Shown here one piece after another: positions 16,866 through 25,400 of a stretch of 44,051 nt of DNA (its first letter is position 1; each line of letters starts with the position of its first letter). This DNA is from Bacillota bacterium (GTDB lineage Bacteria; Bacillota; Ch66). The DNA lies in contig JABLXP010000015.1 of assembly GCA_013178045.1 (NCBI GenBank), forward strand, positions 1 through 44,051. Direction: 5' to 3'. The notes under the pieces were generated by a model. The model saw only the letters and a list, made by a program, of their open reading frames with translations. It was not told where the DNA came from and did not search any database. The translations under genes and the position numbers were made by a program.

Positions 16866-17942
16866 TCACAGCAACTCGCTGTTAAAGTATTCTGTTGAGA
16901 TCCGGTTCAGCAAGGCTTTTAATTCCTGATCGCGGTTTTTATCACACACCAAAACAGCGTCCGGGGTAACCACGATAATCAAATTGTCAATCCCCAGGGT
17001 GGCGACCAGGTGATTGGGAGCGACAATAATGCTATTGGTTGTATCGATGCCAAAGTGATTGCTTTCAATCAAATTACCCGCGGCGTCTGTCGGTAGAACG
17101 CGGGGGAGAGCGGTCCAGCTCCCCACATCATCCCAGCCGAAGTCAGCCGGGATGACGTAAACCTCATCGGCTTTTTCCATGATGCCGTAATCGATGGAAA
17201 CCTTATCCCAGGTGGGGTATTCTCGCTCAAGCACCTCTGCTTCCTGGGGAGTGCCCAGATGGGACTGCACTACTTGTAAGCTATTAAAGGTACGGGGTAA
17301 GTAGCGGCGAAATGCTCCGAGAATAACCGGGATCCGCCAAATAAAAATACCACTGTTCCATAAATAGTAGCCAGTGGATAAAAATTCTCGAGCCTTAGCG
17401 ATTGATGGTTTTTCGGTAAAACGGTTTACGGAGTAATATGTTTGTCCGTCTGCGGCCGTATAGCGCTCTCCCAGGCAGATGTAACCGTAGCCGGTTTCTG
17501 GGCGCGTGGGTTGGATTCCCAGGGTGATCAGGCCATTTGTCTGGCGGGCCAGATTGATGCCCGACTGGATGAGGGCCAGGAAACGGCCTTGATCCTGGAC
17601 GTGATGATCTGAGGGAAGAACGACCATCACCGCCTCGGGATCAAGTTGCGCGAGTTTGATCGCCGCAAGAGCGATACAGGCGGCGGTCTCCCGGTTCGCT
17701 GGCTCGGTAATGATATTTTCCTGTGGTAGGGCTGGCAGTTGGCGAGCAACAAGGGGGTGGTAAGTTCGGTTGGTGCTCACGAATATATTCTTCAATTCAA
17801 CCAGAGGGTCGAGGCGGGCCACAGTGGACTGAAGCATTGTTGCCGGACCAAGGATGCTTAAGAACTGTTTGGGGGTTTGCGTCCGGCTGATCGGCCAAAA
17901 TCTGGTGCCACATCCGCCAGCCATGATCAGCGCAAAAACCAT
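16866..17942 (-). CDS. manC: Mannose-1-phosphate guanylyltransferase
   Basis: Nucleotidyltransferase of 358 residues that makes GDP-mannose from mannose 1-phosphate and GTP. The signature GGCGTRFWPISR...PKQF is at the N-terminus. LPSDHHV, ETGYGYI, VNRFTEKP, WNSGIF and WDDVGSW follow in family order. The C-terminal isomerase cupin of bifunctional enzymes is absent, so it is monofunctional. The start is ATG 17942 with AGGAGG seven bases upstream. An exact SigK-type promoter lies 53 bases upstream of the start, tying GDP-mannose supply to late sporulation and to the nearby glycosyltransferase. Confidence 0.92.
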   Translation of the reverse strand: MVFALIMAGGCGTRFWPISRTQTPKQFLSILGPATMLQSTVARLDPLVELKNIFVSTNRTYHPLVARQLPALPQENIITEPANRETAACIALAAIKLAQLDPEAVMVVLPSDHHVQDQGRFLALIQSGINLARQTNGLITLGIQPTRPETGYGYICLGERYTAADGQTYYSVNRFTEKPSIAKAREFLSTGYYLWNSGIFIWRIPVILGAFRRYLPRTFNSLQVVQSHLGTPQEAEVLEREYPTWDKVSIDYGIMEKADEVYVIPADFGWDDVGSWTALPRVLPTDAAGNLIESNHFGIDTTNSIIVAPNHLVATLGIDNLIIVVTPDAVLVCDKNRDQELKALLNRISTEYFNSELL

Positions 17943-17971
17943 CAAGCTACCTCCTATCAATTGGCGATTAG

Positions 17972-18000
17972 TTGCATATACCTGATGCCGATAGTATAAT
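17972..18000 (+). promoter_or_regulatory. Sigma-A promoter of mltG
   Basis: TTGCAT (17972-17977), 17 bases, TATAAT (17995-18000). The -10 shares bases with the minus-strand SigK-type -10 of manC. Confidence 0.6.
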
Positions 18001-18022
18001 ATGTTTAGGTCTATTGAAGGGT
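17995..18022 (-). promoter_or_regulatory. SigK-type promoter of manC
   Basis: On the minus strand AC (18022-18021), 17 bases, CATATTATA (18003-17995), an exact AC-N17-CATANNNTA match. It overlaps the mltG -10 on the other strand. Confidence 0.65.
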
Positions 18023-18071
18023 TACAGCGCCCAGTGTTCCAGATCGGATTGGCGCTAAGGATGGGTGAGCG

Positions 18072-19139
18072 ATGGATAGCCTTAAGTTAGACAAGCTCCG
18101 CTTCTGGCACCGGTGGCAGGAGGCAATTACCCCGACCAGACGTCTTTTACTGGTCGGGGTTTTGCTGCTGCTCTTGGCCGTCGTGGTCGTTACCCGACAA
18201 ACCAGCGTTTTGCTGGCGCCGGTCAATCCCGCCGCCGGAGAACCGGTCGTGGTCAATATTCCCCCTCAGGCTTCAACAGTAAAGATTGGACAAATGTTGT
18301 ACGAACAAGGGCTGATCCGCAACACCACTTTTTTCTATATTTACACCAAGTACCGGAAGGTTGATTACCGTTTGCAAGCGGGAGAATATACCCTGTCTCC
18401 CCAGATGTCCCTCCCGCAAATCGTGGACAAACTGGTGCGGGGGGAGGTACGGACATATTCGTTCACCATCCCCGAGGGCTACACCATTAAGCAGATCGCC
18501 GACTTACTGGCCCAGAAGGGATTTGTAGACCGGGAAAAATTTCTGGCTGCCACCAAGGACAGTTATGATTTTGATTTCCTCGACGGGGTATCACCGGGAG
18601 AAAATCAGTTAGAGGGCTTTTTGTTTCCGTCGACGTATCAGATCACGCGCGGGACGAGTGAGCGGGAGATCGTGCGGATGATGCTGAAAAGGTTTGACCA
18701 GGTGGCTACGCCCGAACTACGCGCCCAGGCCCGGGAACGTAACCTGTCGGTTAGAGAGTGGGTAACCCTGGCTTCCTTGATTGAAAAGGAGGCCAAGGTC
18801 AGTGAAGAACGGCCGATCATCGCCGGGGTGCTGTACAACCGCCTGCGGCTGGGGATGCCTCTCCAGGTTGACGCCACGATCCTGTACGCCCTGGGTGAAC
18901 ACCGGGAGCGGGTGCTGTATCGGGACTTGGAGGTAGATTCTTCCTACAACACCTACCGGCATACCGGCCTGCCGCCGGGACCGATCGCATCCCCTGGGGA
19001 AGATTCACTCAAGGCGGCTTTAAACCCAACCAACCACAATTACCTTTATTACGTCTCGCGCAATGACGGAACGCACGAGTTTACGACCAGCCTGGCCGAG
19101 CACAACGTGGCCAGACAGCGCTACGGCTATTACCCCTGA
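18072..19139 (+). CDS. mltG: Endolytic murein transglycosylase MltG
   Basis: YceG-family lytic transglycosylase (355 residues) that cuts nascent glycan strands near the membrane. One transmembrane helix lies at about 24-41 (RRLLLVGVLLLLLAVVVV). A LysM-like subdomain is at about 55-125, and the catalytic domain holds the conserved IEKEA segment at 237-241 with the active glutamate, LEGFLFPSTY, and the YNTYRHTGLPPGPI signature. It is followed by a U32 peptidase-family gene, the same neighbourhood as yrrL and yrrN/yrrO of Bacillus subtilis. That supports both calls. Confidence 0.95.
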   Translation: MDSLKLDKLRFWHRWQEAITPTRRLLLVGVLLLLLAVVVVTRQTSVLLAPVNPAAGEPVVVNIPPQASTVKIGQMLYEQGLIRNTTFFYIYTKYRKVDYRLQAGEYTLSPQMSLPQIVDKLVRGEVRTYSFTIPEGYTIKQIADLLAQKGFVDREKFLAATKDSYDFDFLDGVSPGENQLEGFLFPSTYQITRGTSEREIVRMMLKRFDQVATPELRAQARERNLSVREWVTLASLIEKEAKVSEERPIIAGVLYNRLRLGMPLQVDATILYALGEHRERVLYRDLEVDSSYNTYRHTGLPPGPIASPGEDSLKAALNPTNHNYLYYVSRNDGTHEFTTSLAEHNVARQRYGYYP

Positions 19140-19187
19140 ATTGGGTGATGGGGTGGCGATTAGCTTACGGGAAGCGGGGATGGCTCA

Positions 19188-20441
19188 ATGCGCAAACCAG
19201 AACTGCTGGCCCCGGCCGGCAACCTGGAAAAACTCCAGATGGCAGTCAGGTACGGTGCGGATGCTGTATATCTCGGCGGCAAGAGTTTTGGACTGCGGGC
19301 TTTTGCAGATAACTTCGAAATTGCCGAGATGAAGGAAGGAATTCAGTTCGCCCATGAACGGGGTGTGCGCGTTTACGTCACGGTCAATATTTTTCCGCAT
19401 AACGCTGACCTGAACGCACTGCCCAGTTACCTGGAAACCCTCCGCAAAATTGGGGCAGACGCGCTCCTGGTGTCTGACCCGGGGGTGATCAAGATCGCCC
19501 AGGAAACAGTTCCCGATCTGCCCCTGCACCTGAGCACTCAGGCGAACAACGTCAACTGGGCGAGCGCTCAATTCTGGGCAGAACACGGAGTTAAAAGGAT
19601 TGTCCTGGCTCGGGAGCTCTCTTTGCCCGAGATCAAAGAAATTCGCGTCCATACCACTGTGGAACTGGAGGTCTTTGTCCACGGCGCGATGTGCATTGCT
19701 TATTCCGGCCGCTGCTTGCTCAGCAACTATCTGGCGGGTCGGGATGCCAATCGCGGGGAGTGCGCCCACCCCTGCCGCTGGCGCTATGCCCTGGTGGAAG
19801 AAAAGAGACCGGGTCAGTTTTATCCAGTAATCGAGGATGAACGGGGGACATACATCTTCAATTCCCGCGACCTCTGCCTCCTGCCTTACCTGCCTGAACT
19901 GATTAAGGCGGGCGTGGATAGTTTTAAAATCGAGGGACGGATGAAAAGCGTCCATTATGTGGCGACCGTGGTGCGGGCATATCGGCAGGCGATCGATGCT
20001 TGCTGGCCTGATCCCGACCAGTTTCAGCTTAACCCAGCCTGGATGGCTGAGTTGGACAAGGTCAGCCACCGGGATTACACCACCGGGTTTTTGTTTGGTA
20101 AGCCGACGGCACAGGATCAGATCTACGGTAACAGTTCTTACCGGCGCACCTATGATTTCATCGGCTTGGTCCGGGAGTATAATCCCGTGACCCGACTGGC
20201 TGTTGTGGAGCAGCGGGGGCATTTTGCGCGGGGAGAGGAAATCGAGGTGGTGGGACCGCGGACGGCTCTCTTTACGCAACTGCTTACCGAGTTGTATGAC
20301 CTCGACGGTCAGGCGATTGAGGCAGCGCCTCATCCGCAGCAACTGGTGCAGATCCGGGTTGACCAGCCAGTAGAGGCCTTTGACCTGCTCAGGCGACCCC
20401 GAGTGATGGGCGAAAAGGGAGATGGGGCCGGTGCGGATTGA
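19188..20441 (+). CDS. U32 peptidase-family protein, probable tRNA uridine hydroxylation factor
   Basis: U32 protein of 417 residues. Family signatures: APAGNLEKLQMAVRYGADAVYLGG at the start, EVFVHGAMCIAYSGRCLLS around 161-179, and KIEGRMKS near 245. Cys169, Cys176, Cys192 and Cys196 are candidates for the iron-sulfur cluster known in TrhP-type members. B. subtilis YrrN and YrrO (TrhP1/TrhP2), which make 5-hydroxyuridine in tRNA, lie next to mltG as this gene does. Only one U32 gene is present here and the yrrM methyltransferase is missing. It overlaps the next gene by 20 bases. A long antisense frame covers the same region but is a shadow. Confidence 0.88.
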   Translation: MRKPELLAPAGNLEKLQMAVRYGADAVYLGGKSFGLRAFADNFEIAEMKEGIQFAHERGVRVYVTVNIFPHNADLNALPSYLETLRKIGADALLVSDPGVIKIAQETVPDLPLHLSTQANNVNWASAQFWAEHGVKRIVLARELSLPEIKEIRVHTTVELEVFVHGAMCIAYSGRCLLSNYLAGRDANRGECAHPCRWRYALVEEKRPGQFYPVIEDERGTYIFNSRDLCLLPYLPELIKAGVDSFKIEGRMKSVHYVATVVRAYRQAIDACWPDPDQFQLNPAWMAELDKVSHRDYTTGFLFGKPTAQDQIYGNSSYRRTYDFIGLVREYNPVTRLAVVEQRGHFARGEEIEVVGPRTALFTQLLTELYDLDGQAIEAAPHPQQLVQIRVDQPVEAFDLLRRPRVMGEKGDGAGAD

Positions 20442-20673
20442 TCCCTTAAGCCACGACCCACGGTTTCGCATCCTGCTTGAGGTCTACCCCCACGATATCG
20501 ATTTTCTCAACCGCGTGCTGGAAGCAACTGATGGTTTGGGTCTGGTGACCACCCTTGACCGCCGTCTGGGACGGGTGGTGATCTGGGTAACCCCAGACAC
20601 GCGGGCGGAAGTGATCACCCTGCTGGATTCTTTCCCCAGAACAATTAAGATTATTGATCAGGGCACGGTATAA
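20422..20673 (+). CDS. DUF4911-like small protein
   Basis: Eighty-three residues with an alternating strand-helix pattern (RFRILLEVYPHDIDFLNRVLEA, then VVIWVTPDTRAEVITLLDSF), resembling the DUF4911 family found beside U32 genes in Clostridia. Function unknown. The ATG at 20422 sits directly against AAAAGGGAG. The in-frame GTG at 20431 has better spacing (nine bases) and may be the true start. The overlap with the U32 gene implies translational coupling and perhaps a shared role in tRNA modification. Confidence 0.65.
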   Translation: MGPVRIDPLSHDPRFRILLEVYPHDIDFLNRVLEATDGLGLVTTLDRRLGRVVIWVTPDTRAEVITLLDSFPRTIKIIDQGTV

Positions 20674-20728
20674 AAATATTCGCTTTGGCTCAGTCTATAG
20701 ATACTTGACTGGCCAGAGGTGAGGTACC

Positions 20729-22513
20729 GTGTTTGTACTACGGAGAGAGCGGCGGATCACCAGTCTGCTTTTCTTATTTTCTTTTGTCTGGTTGATTTGG
20801 GCTGGCCGCCTGGGTTATTTACAGCTGGTCCAGGGGAAGCAACTGGCGCGTCAGGCGGTGAACCTACGCAGTCAAACCGTAATCCTGGAAGAATACCCGC
20901 GGGGTGATATACTTGATCGGCAGGGGCGCAGCCTGACTGATGTTTCTGAGCAGCCCGGGGTGGTAGTCTTTCCGTCACTGATGTCGGACATCAATGAGAC
21001 CGTTACCTCCCTGGAGAAGGTTCTCGATTTGCCGCCCGACAAATTGTCCTGTTTGGCTGAACTGCCGGCCAGAAGCGGCGGTCAGCGGGTCAATACCGCC
21101 CCGTTCGTCCTGAAAACGCGACTGAGCCGGGAGGAACTTGAGCGGGTGAAGGCCTTACACCTGTCCGGGGTGTATGTGTTGCCGCTGAAGATGCGATATG
21201 GGCCGCACTCTCTGGCCACGCACCTGGTCGGCCACGTCGGGCAGATCACCCCGCAGCAATGGGCTGTATTAGACCAAACCGGTAAGCCGCGTGCGTACCG
21301 GTTAGGGGACACTATCGGTCAAAAAGGGATTGAAAGTATTTACGAAAGTGAGTTGCGGGGAGTGGATGATGCCGCATCGGTCGCCGCGCTGGTCGATGCC
21401 ACCGGCCAGCCGATCGCCGGTCTTAACTTGCGCGCCAAAACAGAAAGCCCGCGTGAAGGAACCCGTCATCATGTGGTGCTGACCCTGGACCGCGACGTGC
21501 AAACCATTGTGGAAAAGGTGATGGATGAACGGGTACCGTGCGGCGCGGTGGTGGTTTTGGACATTGACACGCGAGATGTCCTGGCGATGGCCAGTCGGCC
21601 GAACTTTAATCAGAATGAAGTGGCCAAATACCTCCGCGAGGAAGGGGCCAGCGAGTTTCGCAACCGGGCGTTGAACTTGTATTACCCTGGTTCAATCTTC
21701 AAACTGGTGGTGGCGGCGGCGGCCCTGGAGGAGGGAATAACAAAGCTCGACGAACACTTTTACTGTAGTGGTAAATATTGCTTCAATGAGAAGCTGGCCA
21801 TCCCCTGCTTGAAGAGAACCGGACACGGAAATCTGACTTTACTGGAGGCTATGGCTGTCTCGTGTAATCCGGTTTTCATTGAGCTAGGACTGCGGTTAGG
21901 GCGCGATCGTCTGCTGGCTTTTGCCGAAAAGTTTGGCTTAGGGCAGGATGTCTTGCTTGGCTACCCGCTTGCTCAAGGGGAACACTTTGAGATTGGACCG
22001 CACGAACCGGGGCGGTTAGGAAATGCGTCGATCGGACAGGAAGGGGTTCGTTTGACTCCGCTGCAGGTGGCTTCGCTGTTGGCCACCGTTGCCGATGGAG
22101 GAACCTATGCCCCCCCGCGGGTGGTTAAGGCTGTTTTGGACTCGCACGGGCAAACAGTTAGCAAATATCCTTCTGCCAGTAAAGAGAGGGTAATCAGCCC
22201 CGCAACCGCACGCCAACTGCAGGTGATGCTGGAGGCCGTAACCAAATGGGGAACGGGTCAAGCGGCCTGGGTACCCGGCGGCTGTGCCGGCAAAACCAGT
22301 TCTGCTCAGTCGGGGCGTAAGAATCCCACCGGTCGCGAGATTACTGATGCCTGGTTTGCCGGCTATGCACCTCTTGATCAACCCCGGTGGGTAGTAGCGG
22401 TACTGGTGGAAGGAGGGAGTACTGGCGGTAAGAGTGCTGCCCCCGTCTTCCGGGAAATTGTCCGCCAGATGCGACAACTCCCCCTATCTGAGGATAATGG
22501 CAACCGCCCATAA
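20729..22513 (+). CDS. Class B penicillin-binding protein (PBP2/SpoVD-type transpeptidase)
   Basis: Peptidoglycan DD-transpeptidase, 594 residues. There is one transmembrane helix at about 11-29, a dimerisation/pedestal region with YPRGDILDRQG at 56-66, and a transpeptidase domain from about 250. Active-site motifs are SxxK at Ser322-Lys325 (PGSIFK), SxN at 378-380 (SCN), and KTS at 522-524 in place of the usual KTG. No PASTA domains follow, which separates it from SpoVD or PBP2B with C-terminal PASTA. The start is GTG with AGAGGTGAGG upstream. It is about 55 bases after the previous gene and may have its own promoter. Confidence 0.9.
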   Translation: MFVLRRERRITSLLFLFSFVWLIWAGRLGYLQLVQGKQLARQAVNLRSQTVILEEYPRGDILDRQGRSLTDVSEQPGVVVFPSLMSDINETVTSLEKVLDLPPDKLSCLAELPARSGGQRVNTAPFVLKTRLSREELERVKALHLSGVYVLPLKMRYGPHSLATHLVGHVGQITPQQWAVLDQTGKPRAYRLGDTIGQKGIESIYESELRGVDDAASVAALVDATGQPIAGLNLRAKTESPREGTRHHVVLTLDRDVQTIVEKVMDERVPCGAVVVLDIDTRDVLAMASRPNFNQNEVAKYLREEGASEFRNRALNLYYPGSIFKLVVAAAALEEGITKLDEHFYCSGKYCFNEKLAIPCLKRTGHGNLTLLEAMAVSCNPVFIELGLRLGRDRLLAFAEKFGLGQDVLLGYPLAQGEHFEIGPHEPGRLGNASIGQEGVRLTPLQVASLLATVADGGTYAPPRVVKAVLDSHGQTVSKYPSASKERVISPATARQLQVMLEAVTKWGTGQAAWVPGGCAGKTSSAQSGRKNPTGREITDAWFAGYAPLDQPRWVVAVLVEGGSTGGKSAAPVFREIVRQMRQLPLSEDNGNRP

Positions 22514-22531
22514 GCACGGAGGCTCGCTCCG

Positions 22532-23416
22532 CTAGCGCCATTCTACCGGCACCACCACTTTGTCCAGTTCGCTGCCGTCCTTGGGGCTGATCCAGGACAC
22601 CTCGATCTGGCCTTTTCCCGGGCCAGTCGGTTTGAAGTCGAGTTTAAGCTGAAAATCTCCGCGCCCCGGGGCTCCCTGGGTTGCCGTGGTAAACCCCTGG
22701 GCCAGAATCCGACCACTGGTGTCTTTTAAGCGGGCATTTACGGTCCCTTCAAAGACGCGGGCACTGCCGCGGATTTCCACCGGGCTGGTGATGACCTGCC
22801 CGGGAGCAGGCGCCGTGACCCAGATGGCTGGTTCATGAACAACCTGCAAGTTCCGGCTAAATGGTTGTTTGTACAGACCTACATGTCCCCACCAGTCCTT
22901 AGCTCTCTCGTCTAACTTGCCCTCCACCAAAAAAGAAACTTTTTTAATATTGGGGAATTCAGTCAACGTGTTGACGATGCTGGTGATCCCTAGAGCTTCT
23001 CCGGTCGCTCCGACGTTGGCCTTGAGCACCTCGGCGGAAAAGTTAACGGTTGCTAAACCTTGATCAATTTTAACACCCAGAATTTTTGTTTCCGGAGGCA
23101 GAACCCGCTTTGCTCCTGGCGTAACCGGGGTGCCCTTAATTAGTTCATACAAAGCGGCCTGAACGACACCCGGCGCAGGTTCAACCTGATGTACTTCCCG
23201 AACCAGATAGGCATCACGTTCGGTCATCTTGAGATAATACACGGCGACGTTGGCTTTCGGTGTTGGGATTTGGGCTGACGGCGCCGGTGGTTTTTGTTCA
23301 CTTGGTTGGACCGGGACTGTTGGCTGGTTCTGACGGGAAACGGCACAACCAACCAGAAAGGCTATGAAAACCAGTAAAACTGCCAGCGGTGCCACCAGTT
23401 TTTTTGCCGTCTTCAA
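22532..23416 (-). CDS. Lipoprotein with GerMN and Gmad2 domains
   Basis: Secreted lipoprotein of 294 residues. A signal peptide ends in the lipobox LVGC, with Cys24 as the lipidated residue, followed by a Pro-rich linker to about 52. A GerMN domain (about 56-175: VAVYYLKMTERDAYLVREVH, then GLATVNFSAEV) matches the peptidoglycan-associated domain of GerM. The C-terminal 195-294 region resembles the immunoglobulin-like Gmad2 domain of germination proteins (ITSPVEIRGSARVFEGTVNARL). The start is TTG with GGAGG upstream. It is convergent with the penicillin-binding protein gene. A role in the spore envelope or germination is likely but not proven. Confidence 0.85.
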   Translation of the reverse strand: MKTAKKLVAPLAVLLVFIAFLVGCAVSRQNQPTVPVQPSEQKPPAPSAQIPTPKANVAVYYLKMTERDAYLVREVHQVEPAPGVVQAALYELIKGTPVTPGAKRVLPPETKILGVKIDQGLATVNFSAEVLKANVGATGEALGITSIVNTLTEFPNIKKVSFLVEGKLDERAKDWWGHVGLYKQPFSRNLQVVHEPAIWVTAPAPGQVITSPVEIRGSARVFEGTVNARLKDTSGRILAQGFTTATQGAPGRGDFQLKLDFKPTGPGKGQIEVSWISPKDGSELDKVVVPVEWR

Positions 23417-23660
23417 TTGCTACACCTCCAGATAATTTTAAAACAGTTACCTATTATTTTATTTATTCCAACGAAGAGTTTTCTATTCAAATATTTCCGT
23501 ATTTGTAACAAAAATTCCTGCAGAAACAAGTAATTTACGCTGAAGTAAAAAAATAGTAAACTAAAAACAAGCCAATAAGTCAATCCCCGAAATTATGGGT
23601 CGGTATAGTCCATGTTTCTAATGCTTTTTTGTCATACTCTCTGAAAGGAGCAACGGCAAA

Positions 23661-24122
23661 ATGGAAGAAGTCCTAAAACAAATCCTTGGTGAATTGCGGA
23701 CGCTTAATTCAAGAGTGGGTAATTTAGAAAACGGCCAGGCTGAACTGAAAGCGGATGTTTCCGAGATTAAAAAGAAGCAAACAGCAATGGAAGAAGGCCA
23801 GGAAGTACTCGGGGAGCGCTTAACGAAGCTAGAAGAAGGCCAGGAAGTACTCGGGAAGCGCTTAACGAAGCTGGAAGAAGGCCAGAAAGTACTCGGGGAC
23901 CGCTTAACGAAGCTGGAAGAAGGCCAGGAAGTACTCGGGGACCGCTTAATAAAGCTGGAAGCAAGACTGGAGAACGAAGTCATAGAGAAGGTCCGCGCCT
24001 TGTTCGACGCGCGGGAGACGCAGAGCAGCATAAATGATCGCATTATCGCTGCACTGGAACGTATCGAGGCTAAAGTCGATGTATTGCAGATGGAGACCGC
24101 TCATCTTAGAAGAATAAAGTGA
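23661..24122 (+). CDS. Coiled-coil protein with tandem 14-residue repeats
   Basis: A 153-residue protein that is almost all heptad-patterned coiled coil: Leu/Ile at regular spacing from residue 5 to 105, then a short C-terminal helix region to residue 153. Residues 43-98 are four copies of a two-heptad unit, consensus LEEGQEVLGDRLTK. No signal peptide or membrane segment. Ribosome site AAAGGAG. I do not recognise a specific function. Similar repeat-bearing coiled coils occur in many Clostridia. It stands alone between a divergent lipoprotein gene and the stressosome operon; the 240 bases upstream are AT-rich without a clear promoter. Confidence 0.75.
   Translation: MEEVLKQILGELRTLNSRVGNLENGQAELKADVSEIKKKQTAMEEGQEVLGERLTKLEEGQEVLGKRLTKLEEGQKVLGDRLTKLEEGQEVLGDRLIKLEARLENEVIEKVRALFDARETQSSINDRIIAALERIEAKVDVLQMETAHLRRIK
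23787..23954 (+). repeat. Four 42-base tandem repeats inside the coiled-coil gene
   Basis: Four nearly identical in-frame 42-base units, each coding for 14 residues (two heptads). Differences are confined to a few bases that change Glu/Lys/Asp at one or two positions per unit. Confidence 0.9.
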
Positions 24123-24181
24123 ATTTAGCGGCCAGCCAGCTTTTTTAGCTAACTATTGCTGTGCGGTTGATCATTATTATC

Positions 24182-24219
24182 TGATTATTGATCTAACTGA
24201 TGATTATTGATTTAACTGG
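24182..24219. repeat. Tandem 19-base direct repeat upstream of the stressosome operon
   Basis: TGATTATTGATCTAACTGA is followed directly by TGATTATTGATTTAACTGG, with two mismatches in 19. It lies 80 bases before the RsbR-like start and may be a regulator site. Confidence 0.5.
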
Positions 24220-24298
24220 GTTGTTTATTTTAAAATTTTCTAAGTGATATATTTCTATTCTATCACCATAGGCGACATGATATATTGGGGGGAAGCAT

Positions 24299-25048
24299 AT
24301 GGATAATACTCGAATCAACGCAATTATCAGTGAAATGACGGATGATAACCGGCAGCGAGACCTGTGGCGCAAGGTATTAGCGGCTGTTTCAGCCGGAGAG
24401 GCGGCAACGGACAACCTCATGGCAGCACTGCGGGCCCTCCTGGAAGATTTAGAGGAGGAAAACGTGGTGGCTGGAATAGTCAAGCTGTCAGACGAGCTGC
24501 CTTCATTACCGGTTACGGATCTGCTCCAGGCAGCAGTTAAGGTCTTGGGGCAGATGCGGCGGGAAAATCTAACTGCCTTAAACCAGCTGCGGCAGATGCT
24601 CTCTGAGCTGGCTACCCCCATCATTCGCATCTGGCAGGACATCCTGCTGGTGGCGATGATCGGGAACATTGATAACCAGCGGGCCCAGGATATCGCGGAG
24701 AAGTTGCTGCACCGGGTGAGCTCTTCGCGGTCCAAGGTCGTGCTGGTCGACGTGACCGGGGTCTCAATGATTGACACGGCTGTCGGTGAGTTCCTGATCG
24801 AGATGTTCAGCGCGATCAAGTTTCTGGGGACGGAAGTGATTCTCACCGGCATTAAGCCAGACGTGGCACACACCCTGGTCAAACTGGGGCTGAATTTCCG
24901 GATGGTGTCCATTGCTCGCGATTTAGAGGATGCCCTGCGGCAGGGAATAGCCATAACTATGGAAGAAAAGAAAAGACGCAAACAGCTGGCAGTAAGCCTG
25001 GCCGGCAGTGAAGCGGGGAGCGAAGATGCCAATGTCGAAGATTATTGA
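24299..25048 (+). CDS. rsbR: RsbR-family stressosome sensor/scaffold protein
   Basis: Protein of 249 residues with a variable N-terminal helical half (about 1-100) and a C-terminal STAS domain (about 105-225). Likely RsbT phosphorylation sites are Thr153 in DVTGVSMIDT and Thr183 in ILTGIKP, matching the two threonines of B. subtilis RsbRA. With RsbS it should form the stressosome shell. The N-terminal half lacks an obvious haem or globin signature, so the signal is unknown. The start is ATG with GGGGGG upstream. The end overlaps the next gene by 23 bases. Confidence 0.88.
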   Translation: MDNTRINAIISEMTDDNRQRDLWRKVLAAVSAGEAATDNLMAALRALLEDLEEENVVAGIVKLSDELPSLPVTDLLQAAVKVLGQMRRENLTALNQLRQMLSELATPIIRIWQDILLVAMIGNIDNQRAQDIAEKLLHRVSSSRSKVVLVDVTGVSMIDTAVGEFLIEMFSAIKFLGTEVILTGIKPDVAHTLVKLGLNFRMVSIARDLEDALRQGIAITMEEKKRRKQLAVSLAGSEAGSEDANVEDY

Positions 25049-25400
25049 TGAGGCGGTAGTGCCTATTCTGCAGGTGGCCGATTACCTGCTGGTGCCGATT
25101 CAGATCGACCTGGATGACAGCACGGTCAATCGGCTGCAGGCGCAATTGACAGCAGAAATCGAGCGTACAAGGGCAAAGGCGATCATCCTGGATGTGCGGA
25201 TGGTTGAGGTGATCGACAGCTATATCTCATATACGCTTTCAGAAACGGCGGCGATGGCTCGCCTTATGGGCTGTCGCACGATCTTGTGTGGCCTTCAGCC
25301 GCCGGTGGCGTTAACATTGGCGCAAATGGGAGTCAGTCTGTCAGAGCTTGTCATCGCCCGTGACTTGGAACACGCCTTGGTCCTTGCCAGCGGGTGGTAG
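25026..25400 (+). CDS. rsbS: RsbS stressosome STAS-domain protein
   Basis: Single STAS domain of about 124 residues. LDVRMVEVIDSYIS contains the serine corresponding to the phosphorylated Ser59 of B. subtilis RsbS. ATG 25026 or 25032 follow GGGGAG; the GTG at 25008 lies further upstream inside rsbR. It alternates with RsbR in the stressosome core and holds RsbT until phosphorylated. The stop is directly joined to the rsbT start. Confidence 0.88.
   Translation: MPMSKIIDEAVVPILQVADYLLVPIQIDLDDSTVNRLQAQLTAEIERTRAKAIILDVRMVEVIDSYISYTLSETAAMARLMGCRTILCGLQPPVALTLAQMGVSLSELVIARDLEHALVLASGW

Noticed and set aside
19185-20471. A 428-codon open frame on the minus strand, longer than the plus-strand gene it covers
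   Set aside because: The plus strand encodes a clear U32 peptidase-family protein; the minus frame has no ribosome site, no recognisable domain and arises from codon bias in the opposite strand.
23787-23954. Regularly spaced repeats that could suggest a CRISPR array
   Set aside because: Units are contiguous without spacers and lie in frame within a coding gene.
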